A stretch of 44,878 nucleotides of DNA, from the NCBI GenBank assembly GCA_013365325.1, contig JABVXV010000430.1:1-44878 (forward strand). Direction: 5' to 3'. Of the stretch, positions 11,941 to 24,768 are shown piece by piece. The notes beneath the pieces were generated by a model that did not search any database, had not been told where the DNA came from, and was given only the letters and a program-made list of their open reading frames with translations. The DNA is from Dipetalonema caudispina (Eukaryota > Nematoda > Chromadorea > Rhabditida > Onchocercidae). A program made the position numbers and the translations under genes. Position 1 is the stretch's first letter; every line of letters starts with the position of its first letter.

Positions 11941-12858
11941 AGAATTGCATTCTTTATGATATTGCAAAGTATTCAACATGAAATACTCCTCAATGAAATT
12001 AATGCTATTCAAAGTGTTCCATCCATTATATCACAAGAAACTGGATTTGGTTACATCTCAAGAAACTGGATCCGGAATATATCTGAAAACTTAACAACAC
12101 TACAATTTGGAAATGTTAAAAATTTAAAACAGCAATAAGCCGTGAAATACCACGTACGTTTTCTCTGCTTTTTTTTTATGTAAATTGTAAAGATGTATCC
12201 GAGAGTCAGATAGATAATTGCTGGATTCCAAGAATCGGATAATTACTCGGATCCTAGAAGTTGAGCGGTTGTTTGATTTTGAGAGTTGAATAATTGTCAA
12301 GCGGGTAAATGTTGAATTTTGAGAATTAGGTAGTTGTTTTGTTCCATATTGATTGTGAAAATTTGATCGAATAGAAGTGTATTATTAAAGGTATGATATA
12401 AATCAATCATAGAAACTTCTAGGATACTATGAAGATAGAAATAAGTTATTAACCGATATAAATGTTACATAGTTTTTGTGATCATATGTTAAGAGGATAT
12501 TGCTGAATGTTATCGGAAAGAAATATGGCATTGTTTAGATTAGTTGATGCTAAATGTTGACCTTTTTTTCCAAGAAATTTCATTTTACGAAAGAAAATTA
12601 ATCTGTTGTACAGATTAAATTAAATATTGTTATCTTAATGGGTAACTTTTTTGATCATATATTTTAATGAGTCATAAGCTAAACTGTTAACGTTATTGTT
12701 GAAAGGATATATCACAGATTATAATATTGCACATGAGAATTTATGGATAAAAATTGAATAATGATAGAAAGTAAAATGAAATATTTTCTATGCTAAAAAT
12801 TAAACTACACAACAAATAGTATTAATCGTATGATTTATTTTTAAAAGTAAATTTTTCA
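11941..12858. other. Upstream region of the Bro1 gene
   Basis: No exon is recognised. A 60-codon open frame at 11956-12138 next to the minisatellite has no support. The region is the presumed promoter of the Bro1-domain gene. Confidence 0.45.
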
Positions 12859-12859
12859 G
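12851..12859 (+). promoter_or_regulatory. Probable spliced-leader acceptor of the Bro1 gene
   Basis: ATTTTTCAG ends at 12859, 15 bases before the ATG at 12875, and no upstream exon is visible. In nematodes such an acceptor next to the start codon is the usual mark of trans-splicing. A normal 5' UTR intron would look the same. Confidence 0.5.
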
Positions 12860-12874
12860 GAACTTAACTTAACC

Positions 12875-15800
12875 ATGGAAGGTATGCCACGTGTACCGAT
12901 GCTTATGCCAGATTTAAAACTTTGCTTAGCATCGTTACCTACCAATTTTTCATCACAAATTAAAGAAGTTAGTTCTTTTAAAAATGGAAAAAAAAAAAAA
13001 AAAAAGAGAAAGAAAAAATTTTATTAAAATTATAACTGCTATAAATCGTATAAATATTTGTTCAGCAGAAATATAATAGTTTTTCAAATTTTTCATAATT
13101 TTAAGCATTCTCAGTAATTTTTTTCAATCTTATTATGCTTGATTAATTCATTGATAGCATACCTGTTTTTCTTTTAATATATCTGATTAACTAATTTCAG
13201 TATTTTGACTGCTATACTTTTAGTATATGCGGTTGGTACAAAAAAAAAAAAAAAAATTTTGGTATTCCAGTTGATACGTACATTTCATCTTGTCTAATTG
13301 GTATATTATTCTGAATGTAACATATGTTTGATATACTTAATTATTTCCAGTATATTCTATTGCATTATCAGGATGATCCAATGAAATATGATAGTGCTAT
13401 TGGTGAAATCGAAAATATGCGTTCGGTATTTTTCATTCTTTTAACTATTCATCACATTTTTATAGTTGGCATTGTTTGGATATATCTTAGCGGTGATGTC
13501 GATGTGAATTTAAATAATTTGCATAATTTGCAATGATACTAATATCAAACTAAATTTAAGTGGAAACACTTGAGAATTCGTTATTGGTACCATTATTTTG
13601 AACAAAATATAAGTTTGCATCGTTGCCGCTGCGAAATTGTATTTTCAGTTGATAAGTCTTCGAACATTAGACTAATATTTTCCAGAAAATGAGTCGACTT
13701 TCGCCCGATTCGGAAACATTGAGCATTTTGAAGCGGTATTACGCACAGTTATGTTTGATGAAGAATAGATTCCCAATGGAAAAAGGGGATGCTATCAGTG
13801 TAGCCTTTTCCTGGTATTATTCCCGCTTTTTCTTATATAATTTGGAAATATGATTCGTAGTGCTGTGATAAATGCAGATAATAGTACAAATGATATTTAG
13901 AATAACTACTGGTACTGATGTTACTTTCATACGGTTTCTAAGGAAATAGTTAGCTCTGCTGGGAAACAGTGGTAGTTCAGCGATTTTCTATTTATTTTAA
14001 TTTAAAGTAGATAAAAATACCTCCACAAATCACTTATAACCTAAAGAATGGCTTAAAGAATCAATATTGAATTACACCATTGCTAATAACTTTAATGCTG
14101 ACTGTATGTATATCATGAATGTACGATAAACGAAGATATGAGTTACAGGTTGGATAAAAATAGTGACACATCAAATGTAGCTGTCTTTGAGGATATCAAT
14201 TATGAACTTGCTTGTGTCATGTATAATATTGGCGCCGTACATGGAGCGATCGCTGCTAATGAATCGCGTACTGATGTGGACGTTAGTCTTGCTTTCTTAC
14301 CTATTAAAAAAAATCAAGAATCACTTAATAGGAAAGATGCCATTATGAATTACTTTAAGGATATGAAGTTTTCCCATGTTCTCGTTGCAACACTTATTTG
14401 AATATTTCGCGAATAAATTTCTTCCAGTCAATTAAGAATGCCTTCATGCATTTCCAATGTGCTGCATACCCTTTCGAACAGATACGAGACTCGATGAATG
14501 CTAATAAGTATTCTGCTGTCGATTTTGACCCTTTCGTCCTGACATTTTATGTCACTATGCTATTGGTAAGCTACTTCAAGGATTTTTTTCACTTTTTCCA
14601 TAAAGCATGTACAGACGATAGCTATTCGCATAGATGATCTTATTTTTCATTAAGAATGGGTAACATTTTATCAGATTTACCTTGATTTCATAGGCGCAAG
14701 CGCAAGAATGTTTACTGGAAAAGAGCATCATTGATCATCGCAAGAATACAGTGATAGCGAAACTAGCAATACATCTGAGAGATGTATATATGCAGTGTCG
14801 TGAGCATTTCGATTTCACTAGCTTGAGCGACATTCTCTCTTCGAAATACAAAGTAAGTAATGTTTTCTGTATTTTTCGCTTTTCTTTACTTTTCATGTTG
14901 CAATATTGGCTAGAATTTTGTAGGAATGGTTGAGAACATGCATTGTCAAGTCGGAAATGTACGGGGCGATTGCAATGCTCCATCTTGGCTTGCAAGCAGA
15001 AGATGATAATAAAATGGGTTTTAGGTTCGTTTATTTTTGTAGAATTACTATAATTATATAACAGTTGCTTTCTTAAACTAGTATTTGACTGTACTTTTAA
15101 TGATTGCTGTTTCCAGAGTTTCTTATTTCGATATTGCATTGGAACATGTTACTGCAGCTATGAAACAAGTCGAGAAAGATAAGCGAGAAAGTTTGAAAGA
15201 AGCCATCGTTTTCTTGAATGATATCATCCTTGGAAAGTTAGTCTTATTTCGTTTCATTTAATATAGACCTCCATTAAATCTTCACTAGCAACCATCAATA
15301 GATATTATATACTACAAACATTTATTGCTTGTATTACTGGAAGATTGTTTCAAATCTATCCTTTAGATGATGAGGAATCAAATGCTGATACAGTTCCTTT
15401 TTTCATAAAAAAGTACAATTTCAAATTATGGAACGTATTATTTCGGTGTAAAAATTCAATGATATGAATTGAACTAAACAGTATTTTATATAATTATGTT
15501 GCAGACAACGAAATGCGAAAAAAGAAAACGATTTCATTTATCATGACCGAATACCGAAACCAGAAGAACTGGTGATTGTGGAGGTAAAAGTTTATCGATG
15601 TGCTTTTTGTTATTATTCGGCATAACATCTTATTCAGATATGGAAATAGCTTTAAACAAATGTTCAAACAGTTTGTAAATATAATGTGTTATCAGTATCA
15701 AATTTGGGTAGATTGAATGACTTGTGATTACCGTCATTTGCCCTTCACAATACATGGAAGACATGCAGTTGCATTCCAGGAAAAGTTTTGCGATAGATGA

Positions 15801-18800
15801 ACCGAAAGTTTAAAGCATCTCGGTAGAAAATTGCTGATTTTCTGAAACATTTTTTGGCTTTTTTTTAACGCTAGAGTGTTGTTGTGCAGGGTGTTAATAT
15901 GGTAAAAGCGGTTGGATTCGATCCAACTGACAGATCGATCTCCGGTCCCGATCTTTTCGCTGCATTGCTACCTGGAAATGTGCTCAAATCACTTTCTCTT
16001 TATAGCGAAGAGAAGGCAAAGTTCAAGCGTGCAGTGCTGGAAAAAATTGAAGAAAAAGATAAGGAATTAGAGTAAGTTTATTCTGATAACTTGCTTATTC
16101 TTTAAAAAAGAAGTTTCCTTCCCGTCATTGATATTTGTTTATATTCGCACGACTGGCAAGTTTCTCAGGCGCCTCCTTGCTGAATGCTGCTCAACAATAC
16201 CACAAATTGCTAATAGTTCGATCAACTACATTAGGAAAGAAGTTTTTATTTTTAACGTATGCATTTATTCAGCTATATTCATCCTATAAAAATTTTGCAT
16301 TGGTCTACTTCGTCTTCCTTGGAAGAAAAAAATTAAGCTTGTATTGTCACTCGTATATATCATGGATGAATACTTACCAGATAGTTCACTAAAATCACAT
16401 CTTTTCAGAGACTATATTAAATCTTTGCAACTGGAGGAAATTAATTTTGATGATGAGTCAAAAATGGAGGAACTTCCGGAAATGTTGTTAGAAAGAAGTG
16501 CTGCATTTAACTCACAGCCAGATGCTTTTCCTGAACTACTGGACAAATTGCATCGTACTTTTTTCTTCATACGACAGCATGTTTTTTCATCGATTGAGAA
16601 TGAAAAATTAAATTTCTCTTAGCAAAGAACAAAACGTTTCAGGAGTTGGAGATTGTGCGATAGAAGCGGATCATAAAATCAGCAATTTACACAATAGGCT
16701 GGATGCTGTCAACTCTCTTCAACTGGTTATATTTAAATTATTGCACAGTAAATCCCTCCTAGATGAATATATATCTGAGGCTTCACGACTTGAATTAGAA
16801 ATTTTGATGACGTTTCTTGTCATTTAATTCTGTTGAAGTCTGTTTTGAATAACGCAGTTGATTGTTTAATTTGTGTACGACATTACATATTATTGCAGAG
16901 AGCTGACGAAGGATTCATCGCTATCACGAAAGAACTTAATCGTATCAACGATCACCATATGAAAGCACGGTAAATGCAGTTGAAAACTTTGAATTTTCAA
17001 CTAGTTTTAATCAAGATTTTTGAAATCTAATATGGTTTAAAGGACAAACAACGCGGAGTTACAACGTGCTTTAGCTGCTCATTCAGAAAGTTTAAAAATT
17101 TTGGCGATGCCTTTGAACGAATTACGCAAACGACTAACAGATACTCAAACAAGACCAGGTATTTAATCTTCTTTTTTTTTTCTTCTTTTCTTTACGCGGA
17201 GATAAAAATATTCTTTGCAGCAGATAGCACGGAAGGACTACTGTTGAAGAAGATGCTAGATAAGGCAAATGAAATGAGCACTCAGCGACGTACTCTACTT
17301 TCGAAATTAAATGAAGATTTGCTAAATGATGACATTACGGCAAAATGTCTAGCAAAGAAGGATGAAGATAACTGGGTTAGTTAGCATCATGATTTTTTTA
17401 TCTGTTGAAAAATATGATAATTGATAAAATCATGAAATCGAAAATTATGACTTACAGGGATTGTATGAAAACGAGCTAAAGAAGCATGAGGAGACTGCCA
17501 CACTGATTCATATGAATCTTGCTGCACAGCAAAATATACTCAGTGCATTGACTGATGCGAATGCGAGCTTTGGTGATTATCGTAAAAAGATTATCGACGA
17601 AAATAAAAAGCAAGTTTTTTTTGACATAAATGTTATTTTAGGAATATTTTATGCTATATATGTTTCCAAATCATAGCTTCTCTAGTAGTCCGTGTTTTAT
17701 CATTGATTTTTACCGGCATTCTTATGTTACCTGTTTTTGATATGTCAGAGAGACATATAATTACTATTTCAGTCGTATGGACCAGGTGCTTGCTCTTACC
17801 GCAGCTTATGATGTGTACATTGATGTTTCGCAGAAGACAGAAGAAGGCTTAAAATTTTATTCAACGTTATTTGCAATGGTGAAAGGATTGGGAGAGGCTG
17901 TTGAAGCAATCGAAACTGCTTGTGAGTTCTTCTCCAGCTAATGCTAATGAGATAAAAAAGCGGTTGCAGAGAGAATTAAAAAAATGTTACTCGAGTAGCC
18001 TATTTTCGTGCAATTTTGAGACCCAATGCGGCTTACATGTTATGTTGCAGTTGAAGAAGAAAAGAAAGAAAAAGAAAAAGAAATGCTGCGAGGATTGGAA
18101 GAGCGTGCAACTAGTAATGCCAAATGGAGTACCTTTGCAAAAAATATTAAGAAGGATGAAGAATCTATTACGGCAGGTTCTGGAAATGTGAGAAATGAAA
18201 GTACAGCGGAAGTAGGTTAGTGAATTTCCATCTTTTTCACAATCGTTACACTCATTCCGGAAAAATAAATTCTATCAAATCATAGTATTTTGAAATTGAT
18301 TAATTTATGGTAAAGCAGAAAGAAAGGAAACCGTTTTTCATTAGTAGGTTTCTCTACTTTGGCATGGAAAATTAACAGTTAATTTCAGGTTATAATGGAC
18401 TGAGGTTGAAAGACTGTTTGGAATACTGCCGAAAGAACATTGCTAAAGGAACAATGGGCACCCAACCGTCATACCTCCCCTATGTCATGCCACAGTCTCA
18501 TGCCGTTGATATGCCACCTGTACTGCGCAAAGATGAAATACCGTCGAATCAAGCTATGCCTACTCCTAATACTGTTCAGCTTCCTGAGTATCAGAATTTA
18601 GCATCATCGCGATCTCATCTTGCACCCATGTCTGATCAATCTGTACTAAACACATCAGTGAGCAGCACCACAAAGGAGGTCTCGCAACCATATATGTTTT
18701 CCAATAATGTGATGTCAACGCCGCATTCATTACAGACGTCAAGGCCATTAGGTCCTCAATCGCAAACCATTGTATCCTTAGCACCGCAAAATACCGTAAC

Positions 18801-21239
18801 CCCATCATATAATTTTTGCGCGAATCAGCACACTTCCACCTTTCTAAATCAGAATGCTATACATCCAACTTTAACATTTCCTAATACCCAACAGGTTAAG
18901 ACTCCTCTTTCACCGACCCTTCTTACTCATAGCATTTCTCAACCAATATCAGCTGCAGTTACAGCGGGTTCAGTTAGAGGACCATCACTGACAACACCGC
19001 AGAATGCTGCTGCTTCATCGACCACGTTGTCCATGTCAGCTCCCTTGAATTATACACCTAATATTTCTTATGCATCAAATCCAGCGCTATCGGATCAACC
19101 AGCCTTAATAGCGCGATCGGGAGGAGACTTGAATACCATCGCAGCGATTGATATTGGGAAGCCAACTAATGGAACTGTTATACATTCCCAAATCTATGCT
19201 TCTCCATTTGTACCAAATAAAATGCATTCCAATTTTGCTCGAAGTATAGTACCAACTAGTACCATATCGACATTACCCAAGCCGGTGGTCGTTCCCACCC
19301 ATCAGCTAACAATGGTTAGTCTTCCTGTGTTGTATATGTTAATATTCATTTTCGCTAATATTCTGCTGTATTGAAAAATGATATTTGAATTTAAGGTTAT
19401 CGCAGTCTTTCTTTCAGTATCCACAACATGCTACATTCCAAACAGCAATATCACCTTGGCATCAACCTCTCAGGAACGTTAATGATATGAGTGGATTAGC
19501 AGTTGACAACAGAGTGAGTCTTTCCCACATTCAACATTCCATAGAATTTCTCATGAATAGAACTCGGTAACCATCTGTCTTCAAATAATGACACGATTTT
19601 GTATTGAAATGAAAGTTGCTTCAAAATGTCAAAACTCACATTTGTATGGGAATTAGTTTGTGGAATATTAGTTGTAGATGGATATAGATCGCATAGCTTT
19701 CCGATTATGTTTTAGAGAGTGGCCTATACTTCAGCACCAACTGAAGGTTTTCACTCATTTGTTCCAAATAACCAAACAGCATCGGCAAGAAGCACTCCAG
19801 TTGTGGTAATCATTTCGTCATTCAAATCTTTCTATTTAGATAAAATATTTTATTACCATTCTTGAACAAATGGTAGTTTTAATTTTTCTGTGATAATTTA
19901 ATTTAATAATAGCCTGGTAAATCAGTTTTCTCCATCTTGTTTAACAACAATTTTATGTGCAGGATATAATGAATGCTCCGTTAGATGTAGTGTTACCAAC
20001 ACCTCTGACTCCCACGCATCTAACCAGTGAAAATAAAAGTAGCGATTCAAGTACACAAATGATTGCGTTACATTCGGTACCATCCACTGAGTCAACAAGT
20101 ATGCTTTCTTTGTATTCAGTCTTCCATCATCTACAAAGCTCTATGAATATTTCTTTTTTAAAAAAGTAGAAGAAAGCGCAGTAGTGAAGCAGAGATAAAA
20201 TGAGAGGACTTGTCATTTCTTCAATCTAAAATCCCGAAATTTCCCTATGAATTAAGATCGCAAGAATTTATGAAATTTAACTGCAAATTAAATTTCAAAT
20301 AATCAATTACGATGGAAGTACAACTAATAGGATAAAACTATTTCCGTCTCCGTCTTTTATAAAAAAAATTGAAGAAAAGGAAGAAGTGAACTTGGTGCAG
20401 ATGCCGCAGTTGTTGGAAAACGCGGGATCATCGTCGGTTAGTTCCACTGTTGTACAGACACCTCGACCTGCAGCTGCAGTAGCACCTATCATGCAAACTG
20501 ATTGCAATACCACATCAACATGCGATTCCACACTTTGCATTACAAATGTTACTTCAATGAGCTATTCTGCTCCAGTGCCTCAATCAAAGACAACGGTTTC
20601 ATTTTCTTTTAGTTTGATTTTTCCTTTTCTTAATTAAAATAATGCATATAAAGAGCAACTTATGTAGTAATCAGTTGGGAAGTTTAATTAGGAAGCTATT
20701 AATTTACACGTAGTGTGATAATGAGTTTAATTTAAATGAATCGACTGTTTTGAATGAGATTAGGGAATCTTATTCAAACAGCTGTTCAAATGTACTGATA
20801 GGCTTATTTTAAACAATGATTTCCCCCAGATTGATTAAAAGAAAAATTACTTTCAGCTGTTATGTACTTGGCCATGTACAAAAAAAGAAAATGATGCCAA
20901 TAATGAGGAAGAGTGTAATAGTAGTGTGAAGGAAGTGATGGACCCTCAGACATTCACTATTGGTATGTTTGCAGGTTGTTTATTCCTAGCATAGAATTTT
21001 TCAGAATTTTACAGATTTGCTAAAAGAAATTGAAAAATCAAATCATCACTTTCTTTCAGAAGACTTCAAATCTTTATTTCTCAAGTAAAAATTCAGGAAA
21101 TACTGATCCTGTCCGCCTAGAAAAACGTTATATGCGAAAACAATTCAAGACAGAAGGCATCGATGCACAATTGCCGCCTCTGGATCCCGCAGATCCCATC
21201 AATTGCATAGACGCCCATTACTGGCTTAATAAATCGTGA
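12875..21239 (+). CDS. ego-2: Bro1-domain protein of the HD-PTP/EGO-2 type, no phosphatase domain
   Basis: ESCRT-associated adaptor; animal HD-PTP (PTPN23) links ESCRT-III to endosomal sorting, and C. elegans EGO-2 promotes Notch signalling. Twenty-five exons give about 1354 aa; first exon 12875-12967, last 21060-21239. The start MEGMPRVPMLMPDLK resembles the HD-PTP start. Bro1 domain, residues 1 to about 385: CLMKNRFPMEKGDA, EDINYELACVMYNIGAVHG, HFQCAA, AQAQECLLEKSI, NDFIYHDRIPKPEEL. Coiled V domain, about 390-725: SLYSEEKAKFKRAVLEKIE, DDITAKC, HMNLAAQQNILSALTDAN. Residues 780 onward are Ser/Thr/Pro/Gln-rich; the protein ends LPPLDPADPINCIDAHYWL. Vertebrate HD-PTP continues into a tyrosine-phosphatase domain; here the stop is at 21237 and the next gene is on the other strand. 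Donors at 16819 and 20935 and the acceptor at 20374 are my least certain. The intron after 17609 has a GC donor. The symbol is by similarity. Confidence 0.9.
17610..17772 (+). other. GC-AG intron in the Bro1 gene
   Basis: The exon ends GAAAATAAAAA and the intron begins GCAAGT. Using this GC donor gives phase 2, which joins correctly to the next exon (T CGT ATG GAC CAG) to read DENKNRMDQVLAL. The nearby GT (at 17614) would end in phase 0 and break the frame. GC-AG introns are a known minor class with otherwise strong donors, as here. Confidence 0.7.
18389..19314 (+). other. Large Ser/Thr/Pro/Gln-rich exon of the Bro1 gene
   Basis: This 926-base exon encodes the low-complexity tail equivalent to the proline-rich region of HD-PTP. 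It opens with RLKDCLEYCRKN and then becomes disordered (TPNTVQLPEYQ, HSISQPISAAV). The Pro content is lower and Ser/Thr/Gln higher than in the human protein. Short PPxY or P(S/T)AP-like motifs typical of ESCRT partners were not obvious on reading. Confidence 0.8.
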
Positions 21240-22094
21240 TTTTATGATTCTCCGCTGTCAATTGTTGTTTGTGAAGTGATCGGTCCTGAAGAAATGATGT
21301 TGGAATTTTGGTAGTTTCAAGTATTTCTTAATGACTTCCCCTTCTTCACGTTCCATGGTTTATTTAAACTTTCATTATTACATAGACTCGTTATCTAGTT
21401 ACGATGTTGCCATCAATTATTTTGCTGTTGTTTACACTGATAGCAAATAATTTATTTCCGGAAAAGCAATAAAGAATACTGTACAGAACAGCACCTCTCA
21501 TTATGGTATATCCTCTTCCCTTTTCTTACATGCTTACTTAATCTTCTTTATTATGTCGAATACGACCTTCCTTTTTTCTGTTTGTCTTTCAGTGCGGTTT
21601 TTTCACCTTTTGCATTACTCGCATTACTTTCCTACTGTGATATACCTTTCGCTATACCGTGCGATTTCCTTCTGTACACATAATTTTATCCCGTGAAATG
21701 TACTTCGTATAACTACTTCATATAAAACTAATAGTTATATAAACTGAGCATGTGATATGACAGGGATTTCACAATGCCAGCGAATCGAAATACTAAATAA
21801 CCGAACAACTCATTTACCTGTGTTCCTGCATTATAAATCGTGCAAATGATTACGACTATATAATCATTTGATAGTAAAATGAGATCAGTTGGGATAAAAT
21901 ATAGGAACGGTTTTTAATTGGAGGGAGATCGCTCAACAACAAATCTAGAACAGCAAAAAGAAAAAAGAAAAAAACAGGAAGTAGATCAAATTAAAACAAT
22001 GATAGGTCTCTAAATCATTCCATCCACAATTTGTTCCTTGATCTCTAAATCATCCCATCCACCTTTAGATATACAAATGACACCAATATCTAAA
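21240..22094. other. Convergent 3' region between the Bro1 gene and ERH
   Basis: The two genes end tail-to-tail about 855 bases apart. The region should hold both 3' UTRs; an AATAAAG-like signal (AGCAATAAAGAATAC, near 21465-21480) could polyadenylate the plus-strand gene. A repeated ATCTCTAAATCAT.CCATCCAC motif occurs twice near 22006-22065. No other exon was seen. Confidence 0.5.
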
Positions 22095-22708
22095 TTATTT
22101 AGCAGCTTGTTTTCGTAATAAGGTGTAAATTTGTTCCTTGATCCAATCTTTGTTATGTGGTGCATAGGCTTTCAGTGCATTTTCCCATACTAAACACGAC
22201 AAATCGGCTAAACGATCGATGAATTCAAACAAATTCTGTACATCGTAAGTGATGGATGCTGAATTTGGATTTAATTTCTTCAAATGTTCCTCAAAAATTT
22301 TGCATATTCCTGAAATAACGATATAAAGTTTTCACTTTAATAATATATTAATTGATATCCGATGTAAAATTACGAAATTTAATACGATTAATAGTCCCAT
22401 ATTTGATAGTTACCTCCTATTATAACCAAAAGTTATGTACCATCAAATAAATCAGATATCCCGCTTGAAAATACATAATCAAAAAAGTAGTCAACAATAA
22501 ATGAAAAGGATATAATTTTGTAATTTATTATATGTAAAAGATAAAATATTAATATAAAAATTAATGGTTATTTAATATCAAGTAAACCTTAGATTAAATA
22601 TATACCTTCCATACAATCGGTAGTTGTTTCATAATCAGACCATGTACGTGATTCTACGCGTGCTACAGGTTGAATTAACAAGATTGTATGTGATAACATC
22701 GATTCCAT
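22095..22708 (-). CDS. erh: Enhancer of rudimentary homolog (ERH)
   Basis: ERH is a small, highly conserved nuclear protein that forms homodimers and works with RNA-processing and heterochromatin partners; in C. elegans, ERH-2 is part of the PETISCO complex in piRNA biogenesis and chromosome segregation. Two exons, 22708-22606 and 22309-22095, phase 1, give 105 aa, close to the 104 aa of human ERH. Diagnostic stretches: [79 protein letters not shown]. The first ATG (22708) adds MESM before the usual start; the second in-frame ATG (22699) gives MLSHTILL, nearer to the family norm, so either may be used. A TTGTAG acceptor about 9 bases upstream suggests trans-splicing. Single clear copy; which of the worm paralogues it matches cannot be decided here. 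Confidence 0.96.
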
Positions 22709-23415
22709 TGCAATTCTTCTACAATACCATTCATATACGGATATTACATTTATCACAAATATATATTATCCAAATATCTTCTATAGAATTAATTACAATT
22801 GTAACATTATTATAGGCTTAATATGTACTATATGAATATAATGAAGAAGAAAAAAAAAAACTTTACACATCACCCCAAGTTGTAACATCTAATTAAATAC
22901 ATCTAATTAAATCAATTCCTTCGGGAAAAAAAAAAAACCGGTAAATTTCCATAACGCTCCTAAAGCATATAAACTTTCACATTACCCATCATGAAAATAG
23001 ATATCCCGCGTGGAAACTTTATTACTTTAGTAACGTCGTAATATTATTGCTTCCATTCTTCCACTTGACTGAATCAATCATTCTGCAAAAAAATGATAGA
23101 CCAAATTTGACAGGTAAAATTCACTCAATTACTGTTATAGCATAATATTACAATTATCCTAATTAGAGTAGGCTAAATAGGCTGAATGCAAATTATGAAT
23201 CATCTTTTCATGAAGCAATTATCAACTTCATTCACTCATTCATTTATTTCTCCATTTCCAATTATTTACTAATCTATTCGCAATTTCCAATTATTATTTT
23301 TACACTTATTTTAATTACAAATCTATTGCAATTACATTGCTTTCTTTTTTTTCCCTCTCTCTCTCTCTCTCTCTCTTTCTCTTACAAAATTGTTGAACTA
23401 GAAAAGTGATTGAAT

Positions 23416-23570
23416 AGATTATTTCGGCGAAAAAAAAAGTTTTCAAAATGAAAATAATCAATTAAAAAGAGATTATTCTGGAGAAAAAATTTTTTCAACA
23501 AGAAAATAATCAATTAAAAAAAGATTATTTCGGAGAAAAAATTTTTTCAACAAGAAGAGGGAATGAGAAG
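23416..23570. repeat. Tandem repeat, unit 52-54 bp, about 2.8 copies
   Basis: Units start at about 23417, 23471 and 23523. The shared core is GATTATTTCGGAGAAAAAA, then TTTTTTCAACAAGAAAATAA and TCAATTAAAAA. The first copy is the most diverged (CGGCG and TTTTCAAAATG variants). Confidence 0.8.
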
Positions 23571-24660
23571 ATTATATAAATGATCAAGGAAAGAAAAGCA
23601 GTACTATTTGAAAAAATTATGTTATAGCAAATTTTAGATTGAGTAAAAATAATAACAGAAATCAATTCCAATAATATTTAATTCTTCCAATTTATTTTTT
23701 AACTAACATTAATCATAAAAGAATTTCCTTGACGAAAAATTATTTTTGTCCCCTTTATCTTTTTCTTTTTTCAATTTTTTTTTTATTAAAATTTTTCAGA
23801 AATTCATCATCTGAAATCATTTAATTTTACACCAGCCATGAGAATGTCCTTTTTTTCTTTAAAATGTTATTGATTATTTAATTTTCATTTTTATCCCTTT
23901 TCTATCATTTTCTTAAACCTACAATTTTCATCTTCCACTTATCAATTTTCTGTCTTTTAAATTAAATTTCGTTAAGAGAAAAATTAAGAAATGTAATGGT
24001 AGTAGCATCAGAGCAGTTAATACCATTACTTCAATTGATCTCCATTAATGTAAACTTTTTTAGCACAATGTTTCTTTTTTTCTCTTCTTAATTTAATTAA
24101 TACATACCTTTCATTCCTATTTCTCTATTAATTTACTCATATAATTAGATATATCAGCATTTTCTAATCAATAATGCAGCTTGCATAAATGTCGAAAATA
24201 ATGTTGAATTTTGAGTTCAATCATATTACGATTAGTATTAATATTAAAATTTTAACCATGTCAAGATTTGTTGATTTTATTGAGATCGATAACTAAATTG
24301 ATATAATTAGCTGTCAATATAAATTTAAGTTGTTAATTTACAAATATTCCTTAATTAAAATTTCTAGAATTTACACTACATTTAGGCATTACACCTTTGC
24401 GCAAATTATCAATTACTATCCCAATATTTAATCCATATTTTACAGTATTATCTTATCTAATATACAATATGTATACTGTACAACATCAATTTGAATTGCA
24501 TATTTACCATCAATACATCTATTGTACACTAAAATTTCATTGTTTTTGATCTTACTTAATATTTCATGAGAGCTGATCCCTCAGTTATATTTATGCTATG
24601 ATCGGTATATTAGTCGAAAATATAAGTGCAGAAACATTAAATAGAAGTGATTTATGTATT

Positions 24661-24674
24661 TGTTTATGTATGTA

Positions 24675-24707
<33 letters not shown>

Positions 24708-24768
24708 GTAGCATGTATGTCTCTATGTATATGTATATATATGTATGTGTATGTAGGTGTATGTTATC
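24661..24768. repeat. TG/TATG microsatellite
   Basis: Mixed (TG)n and (TATG)n tract. Open frames across it read Val/Cys/Tyr/Met repeats and are not genes. Confidence 0.93.
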
